Source of the DNA: Diospyros lotus
Taxonomy: Eukaryota > Streptophyta > Magnoliopsida > Ericales > Ebenaceae
NCBI RefSeq assembly: GCF_014633365.1
Contig: NC_068346.1
Coordinates: forward strand, 35,961,191-36,025,190
Direction of reading: 5' to 3'
Length of the DNA stretch: 64,000 nucleotides
The translations under genes and the position numbers were made by a program. Positions 58,606 to 64,000 of the stretch are shown here, in pieces; the stretch's first letter is position 1; the number at the start of each line of letters is the position of its first letter. The notes beneath the pieces are model-generated. The model ran no database searches. It worked only from the letters and a program-made list of their open reading frames with translations, and was not told the DNA's origin.

Positions 58606-61600
58606 GTGTGGGGACAGATATTTTCTGGGGCACCAATGCAAACGGCAGCTGCTGTTATTGGAGGGCCGAGGGGAAGAAGAAATAGAAGGCGAAGAAGAAG
58701 TAATGGAGAGATATCTCTCCATGCATTCAAGGGGATCACCAATAACAAGATAATTAAGGTGGAAGGCAAGGTGAAGGGAGGCAATTTATCAATCCTAATT
58801 GACAGCGGAAGCACCCACAGCTTCCTCGACGATGGCACTGCCAAGAAACTGAAGTGTCAACTCACTAATACAATGCCTCTGAGTGTCACGGTGGCTAATG
58901 GAAACCGGGTAATGAGTAACATGGCCTGCCTGGGATTCATATGGGAAATGCAGGGGGAGAAGTTCGAGGCAGATCTCAGGCTACTGCAATTAGGAGGGTG
59001 CGATGTCGTTTTAGGGGTAGACTGGATGAAGAAGGTGAGTCTCATATGCTTTGATTTCAACCGCATGGAAGTGACCTTTGAAAAGGAAGGGAGAAGAATG
59101 ACACTCACTAGTGGGAGAAAGGTTGCTACCTGCAAGATGATTATAGGAAGAAGGTTGCAAAGTGTCCTCAGAAGCAAGTGGAGTCAACTTACACAGTTGT
59201 TCTCCATTGTGGAAGTGGAAGGAAATATTAAGGAAGAGGAGCCAGGGGAGCTACAGCTCACTGTCAATCACCAACAAGGGAGAACCGACCAGGTATGCAC
59301 CTTACCACTTATTGATGAATTGTTGGAAGAATTTAAGGACCTCTTTGTGGAGCTAAATACCCTCCCTCCTAACCGAGCCTTAGACCCTGCCATTAACCTA
59401 AAACCCAATACTGAGCCTGTAAACATCAGATCCTACCACTACCCCCCTGCCCAAAAAAATCGAGATTGAAAGAATGGTGAAAGAAATGATGAGCCAGACT
59501 TTCATTAGACCGAGTCAGAGCCCCTTAGCCTCCCCAGTTTTGTTAGTTAAGAAAAAAGATGGTTCCTAGTGTTTTTGTGTAGATTACCGCCAACTTAACA
59601 CTCTAACCATCAAGGATAAGTTCCTCATACCCCTTATTGAAGACCTAATGGATGAACTTAACTTGGCCAAATTCTTTTCCAAGCTGGACTTGCACTCGGG
59701 CTACCACCAAATCAGGATGAGGCCCGAGGACGTCCACAAGACTGCCTTGTGCCTTCCGTACCCACCATGGCCATTTTGAGTTCTTGGTGATGCCCTTTTG
59801 ACTCACCAACGCCCCAGCCACCTTCCAATCCTTAATGAACCAGGTCTTTGAACCCTACCTAAGGAAATTCATACTTGTGTTTTTTGATGATATCCTTGTT
59901 TACGGCCCAACCTTGGACCAACACCTTAGCCACCTAAGAACCACTTTTGAGGTCCTTAGAAACGACCAGCTATTCATCAAAAAGTCCAAGTGTGCATTCA
60001 ATCAGGACCAAGTGGAATACTTGGGACACCTAGCTTGGGCAAGGGAGTTAGCACTGACCCAAGGAAGATGGAGGCAATACTCAATTGGCCGAAACCCACA
60101 ACCATAAGGTCTCTTAGGGGTTTCCTTGGGCTCACCGGGTATTATCGAAGATTTGTGAAAGGATATAGGGTTATTAGCAAACCCCTCACCAACTTGTTGA
60201 AGAAAGGAAACTTCCAGTGGGGGCAGGAAGCAGAAGATGCCTTCGAAAAATTGAAGGTGGCCATGAGCGAGGTCCCCACGTTAGGGCTGCCAAATTTCAG
60301 CAAGCCTTTTGTGCTGGAAACGGATGCATGTGGAGTGGGAATTGAAGCTGTGTTGATGCAGGATGGCAGGCCATTGGCTTTCTTAAGTCAGGCCCTCAAT
60401 CCAAGACACTTAGGCTTGAGTATATATGAGAAAGAGTTTTTGGTTGTTCCTATGACTGTTGAGAAGTGGCGGCACTACTTAGAGGTCGGGAGGTTTGTGA
60501 TCAAAACTAATCGCGAGTTCTTGAAATTTCTGCTACAACAAAAGCTTCAAACCCAGTTGCAAAAGAAGGGAATGGCAAAGTCAATGGAGCTAGATTATTC
60601 CATACAATATAAGAAGGGCAAGGAAAACGTAGCCGCTGATGCCCTATCAAGGTGTCAAGAGGAAGGTGTTGCAGCCCCCATAACCATGGTGATTCCTGAA
60701 TGCTGCAAGGAGGTAGTGGATAGCTATGAAGGAGATGAACACATCCAGAGCCTGCGGGAGAAATTAGCCCTGGGCAGCAAGGAAACCGAAGACTACACCA
60801 TGGTTGATGGACTGTTGAGGTATAAGGGAAGAATTGTAGTGGGTCACGATGAGGAACTCAAGAAAAAAATCCTACAGTCCTTGCATGACTCTCCCCTAGG
60901 TGGGCATTCGGGTATCCAAAACACTTACTTGAGGGTGAGGCAGTTCCATTGGCTGCAACTTCAAAGGATAGTAAAGGAATTCGTGATGGGGTGTGATACT
61001 TGTAAGAGGTGCAAGCAGCAAAATGCGACCTATCCAGGGCTGCTGCAACGCCTGCCAGTACCGGCACAGTCATGGACAAGTGTGTCCATGGACTTCATCG
61101 AAGGTTTGCCAAGATCAGAGGGAAAGGACTATATGATGGTGGTGGTAGACCGGCTTACTAAGTATGCACATTTTATAGGGTTGGCTCACTCCTACACCAC
61201 CCAAGAAGTAGCTAGGGCATTCATGGATAGAGTGGTAGTTGTGCATGGGATTCCTCAATACATTATATCTGACCGAGACAAGGTGTTCACCAGCCATTTT
61301 TGGAGGGAATTGATGAAGAACCTAGGCATAGGACTCAACCTTTCAACCGCCTACCATCCTCAGTCCGATGGGCAAACAGAAAGGGTCAATCAAAGCCTAG
61401 AAACCTATCTTCGGTGCATGTGTTTGTTGCAGCCTAAGAGTTGGCATAGGTGGCTGGCATTGGCACAGTGGTGGTATAATTCCAACCACCATGCTTCTAT
61501 TAGGAGAACGCCATTTGAAGCAGTGTTTGGGTATAGCCCACCGACCCTACCGGCTACTGGAGGGCACACCACTGCCCCAGCTATGGAGGAGTACTTACAG

Positions 61601-62131
61601 CAGCAAAGGGAAGTGCTGCAGCAACTCAAACAGGAGCTGGCATCGGCCCAAAACCGAATGAAACAATATGCCGACAGGCGGAGGAGCGATCGAGAGTTCA
61701 ATGTTGGAGAAAGTGTTTACCTAAGACTCAGCTATCCACACCTTAAGTCCACCTCCCAAGGGCCAGTCTCTAAACTCAGCCCTAAGTACTTCGGACCGTT
61801 TCCCACAACCGCTAAGATTGGCAAAGTAGCTTACCAATTGCGACTGCCAGAAGGATCAAGAATTCATCCAGTCTTTCATGTGTCTTTATTAAAACGGACT
61901 ACTGGCAAGGAGAGGGTTAACCCCGAGCTACCCGCACTACCGAAGGAGAAGGAAGGAGAGAAGGAGCCCGATTCTATACTGGAAAGAAGGGTGGTCTACC
62001 ACCAAGGAGCCCCCCTCATCCAAGTGTTGGTAAGGTGACAAGAAGAGTCCTCGGAAAAGGCTACCTGGGAATATCTCCCTCAACTACTACAAAAGTTTCC
62101 AAGGGCAGCCAGCCTCTTGAATATTTCTTGA
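58606..62131 (+). pseudogene. Gypsy chromovirus pol: protease, RT, RNase H, integrase, chromodomain
   Basis: Protease with ILIDSGSTHSFLDDGTAKKL and LGGCDVVLGVDWMKKVSLIC; RT broken by an extra base in the A run at 59453-59459, TAG at 59567 (tryptophan position), a 7-base insertion near 59745, and a frame change near 60028; catalytic VFFDDILVY at 59880; RNase H FVLETDACGVGIEAVLMQDG; integrase zinc region with GGHSGIQNTYLRVRQFHW and CDTCKRC; core SVSMDFIEGLPRSEGKDYM, IISDRDKVFTSHFW, YHPQSDGQTERVNQ with the D, D, E residues; chromodomain ILERRVVYHQGAPLIQVLVR interrupted by TGA at 62036 (tryptophan position), resuming to 62131. The 682-codon stretch 59990-62038 is open. Recent but dead. Confidence 0.9.
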
Positions 62132-62160
62132 GGATAAGAAATCGCTGAAGGGAGGGGTAT

Positions 62161-62584
62161 TGTCACGAAACAAGAGGAAGGCTGGAAGTATGAGAAATTT
62201 TGCTGCGGATATTAAGTATAGATTAGCTATTTTCTTTCCATTATTAATTAGATACTTTTCCATTTCCAGCTGGTAGTTTGTTAGGCTGTTATGCCAGGTG
62301 TAAGGGGGCTAGAATAGGACAAAAGAATCTATTAGAAGAGAGAAGATCTGATGTGGCAGCACCTATGGATCCTATAAATACTATGTCAGTCTCTTGGAAG
62401 AGAATCAATCAATCAATTAACTAATTTCAGATTCCCATTTTCTGTATTCTTTCTCTCCATTTCCCTCTCTCTCTTTCTCTCTTTCTTCCTATCCAAATGT
62501 CCCTCCTCTCTTACGATTCTCTAGCGCCTGCTTCCAATTCACACCGAGTTGGAAGTTCGGCTGGGTCACAGCGCAACTGTGACA
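62161..62584 (+). repeat. 3' LTR of the Gypsy chromovirus
   Basis: Same length as the 5' LTR (424 bp); about 28 substitutions, no net indel. Confidence 0.95.
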
Positions 62585-62589
62585 AAAAT

Positions 62590-63216
62590 ACAAGTATTTA
62601 GACCTAAAACAAAAACCCTACTTTGGTATGGTTAAAAAATGTCAACACCGAAACCAACATACATACACCCACAGTGTGATTAGCTCCATTCTTATTATAT
62701 TATAAACAATTCACTCCTTATTTTTATTTTGCCTCAAAAATTATACGTACTCTAACCACACTCCATATTCTCTTCTTTATTTCACTCCCTATTTCATTTA
62801 TTTATTAATAAACTTCAATTCTATATATTTTACCTTATTTATAATTTTCACTACTAATACACAAAATCAATAATCAAATATACAAAATAATTAGATATCT
62901 GCATAAACAAAATTAATAATTAAATACGCATAATAATCAAATACACACATACACAAAAGCAATAATTAAACTCACAAATTAATAATCAAATACACAATAT
63001 TAATCATTCAATACAAAAAAAAATTAAAAAAAATCACCAAAATCACAAGAAAAATGTGCTCCATTTGCTCCTCCTTCCAAAAAGACAATTTTGCCATCAC
63101 TCCATTATATTTAACACCAACAATCTTTCAATAGGGTGGAAAACATAGATTTTCAATAATGCAAGGGTGTCCTTGCAGTTTCTTATAACCTCGGGGGTGG
63201 TTTTTGATTTTTGCCC
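62590..63216. other. Right part of the Mutator-like element
   Basis: A+T-rich non-coding DNA with recurring AATAATCAAATACAC-type motifs (62870-63010), ending in the inverted terminal repeat. Confidence 0.55.
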
Positions 63217-63226
63217 TAACAAAAAA

Positions 63227-64000
63227 TCCATTTTTAAGGACTGCCTCCATACATACAAGAGATTCTCTAGCTACCTTGAGAATATCCCCACAGCCACTAT
63301 AACTATAGCCACTCTTAGCTAACTCTCCTAGGGAAATTAGATTTCTTTTAAGGTCTGGGACATACCTTACAGATGACAGGGTCCTAACTGACCCATCAAA
63401 CATCTTAAGCTTAATATCCCCAATCCCTTTTATACCACACTCTTAGTTATTTCCAAGTAAAACCTTCCCCCCACTCATGTCTTTATAATTCAAGAACCAT
63501 TCTATATGGGGTGACATGGAAAGAATACCCCGAATCTAAAACTCATACCTCTTTATCTGAATGTCTTGAAACCACAAGAGCATCCGAACTATCATAGTCA
63601 AACTCACAAATTGAATTTGTGAATTTTGGTTTGCCTTTATTTGAAAAATCTTCCCTTTTTGGGGGGGAATTTCTCTTTATATGCGCTTCTTCATGGCAAC
63701 GGAAACATCTAAAAGTTTTTTTGCCATTTCTAAACTTTGATCGAGACTTCCCTTTAGCCTTAGAGTCTTTCTTTTCAAGTCTATATCTAGTGGTAAGGGC
63801 ATCCCTAGCTGTTTTCTTCAATTCTACTTTCTGCTGTAAATCTTTAGAATTTAGGACACTTATAACATCCTCTAAAGATATGGTGTCCCTACCATGCTTT
63901 AAAATGTCTGCAAAATGCTCATATGACTTAGGTAGTGAATGCAACAGAATTAGGGCTTTATCCTCCTCATCATATGATATACTTAGGTTTTCCAAATCAA
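63227..64000 (-). pseudogene. Copia #4 gag C-terminal part and protease-side region, inverted orientation
   Basis: Minus strand from the window edge: ENLSISYDEEDKALILLHSL, YEHFADILKHGRDTISLEDV, NSKDLQQKVELKKTARDAL, zinc-knuckle-like CFRCHEEAHIKRNSP (the final Cys is missing), then SSVRYVPDLKRNLISLGELA and KNGFFV before the Mutator-like insertion; continues at 52637. The first residues here directly follow, in Tnt1-type gag order, the last residues of the plus-strand piece ending at 50510. Confidence 0.82.

Larger units (their letters stand above)
54293..58752 (+). pseudogene. Gypsy chromovirus gag, interrupted
   Basis: Starts at ATG 54293 (MAEGTRMKNMESQLQQLSST, a coiled-coil-like leader) and hits TGA at 54446. 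It is split at 54729/57941 by the inserted element and resumes with MEILVFEGTNPRWWVRKCER, GVDAWFQGWTRERENY, LRRFEELRSLMSSHDPHL, FLSGLSEELSPMVKMI, then the zinc knuckle CYRCGDRYFLGHQC near 58600. A TAA at 58175 sits where glutamine is usual. Role: capsid protein packaging the RNA. Not translatable as one chain now. Confidence 0.85.
53820..62584 (+). mobile_element. Ty3/Gypsy chromovirus, LTR to LTR
   Basis: LTRs 53820-54243 and 62161-62584, both 424 bp, starting TGTCACGAAACAAGA and ending CAACTGTGACA. Target duplication AAAAT (53815-53819 and 62585-62589). PBS TTTGGTATCAGAGCC follows the 5' LTR; a purine tract GAAGGGAGGGGTAT precedes the 3' LTR. Order gag, protease, RT, RNase H, integrase, chromodomain identifies a Gypsy chromovirus. 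I count about 28 differences between LTRs by eye (6-7%), so insertion is of intermediate age. It hosts the element 54730-57935. Confidence 0.95.
52648..63216. mobile_element. Mutator-like element with long inverted ends, inside Copia #4
   Basis: Left end GGGCAAAAATCAAAAACCAC is the inverse of the right end, and the inverted repeat continues for about 85 bp (AAGAAACTG, ACACCCTTGCA, TTGAAAATCTAT). Flanked by TAACAAAAAA (52638-52647 and 63217-63226), a 9-10-bp duplication typical of Mutator. Once the retroelements inside are removed only about 1.2 kb of A+T-rich non-coding DNA remains, so it is non-autonomous. Confidence 0.85.

Overview
This is nuclear DNA from a flowering plant, probably a woody dicot or a magnoliid; I cannot name the species. 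The evidence is plant-type introns with GT..AG borders in an A+T-rich background, an auxin response factor, an NPF/PTR transporter, a plant SPF30 splicing factor, and dense nested Copia and Gypsy LTR retrotransposons together with hAT- and Mutator-like foldback elements.

Layout. (1) 1-3600: the 5' half of an auxin response factor gene (ARF1/9/18-like) on the minus strand, running off the left edge. (2) 3600-15900: an A+T-rich intergenic stretch with no convincing gene. It holds a small MITE (4165-4460), a Mutator-like foldback element with a 9-bp target duplication (8170-8611), a degenerate tandem duplication, an LTR-like remnant and smaller foldbacks. (3) 15909-18892: a complete five-exon NPF gene on the plus strand, closest in my reading to NPF4.3/NPF4.4 (NRT1.13). 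(4) 21545 to the right edge: a minus-strand SPF30/SMNDC1-like Tudor splicing-factor gene. Its seven visible exons join in frame (280 codons plus stop), but one intron (22983-43732) is about 20.7 kb and the most 5' visible intron runs from 45819 past the window end. Both are packed with transposons.

Transposon stratigraphy in the 20.7-kb intron. A Copia element (#1) lies as a head-to-head inverted pair (24389-26805 minus, 26828-43210 plus). A 213-bp solo LTR and two hAT-like elements are inserted in its arms. A second Copia (#2, 29176-41600 minus) sits in the plus arm. A third Copia (#3, 31143-37293 minus) sits in the reverse transcriptase of #2. Solo LTRs with 5-bp target duplications sit in #2 and #3.

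In the 5' intron, an LTR/PBS fragment and a PRP40 splicing-factor gene fragment are followed by a Tnt1-like Copia (#4). Its LTR and first part of gag are on the plus strand, but the rest of gag, the integrase and the RT are on the minus strand, as if the interior had been inverted. Its gag is split by a chimeric TRIM (48819-50323) that has a 5S-rRNA-bearing Cassandra-type LTR at one end and a 1,065-bp near-perfect palindrome at the other. Its integrase region is split by a Mutator-like element (52648-63216). That element hosts a solo LTR and an 8.8-kb Gypsy chromovirus (53820-62584), which contains a smaller Gypsy derivative (54730-57935), which contains another solo LTR (56224-56799).

The host genes have no obvious shared pathway: auxin transcription, an NPF carrier or sensor, and pre-mRNA splicing. 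The unusual part is the structural biology of the repeats: two independent inverted retroelements, an LTR palindrome, and a splicing-factor gene that must splice across TE-filled introns.
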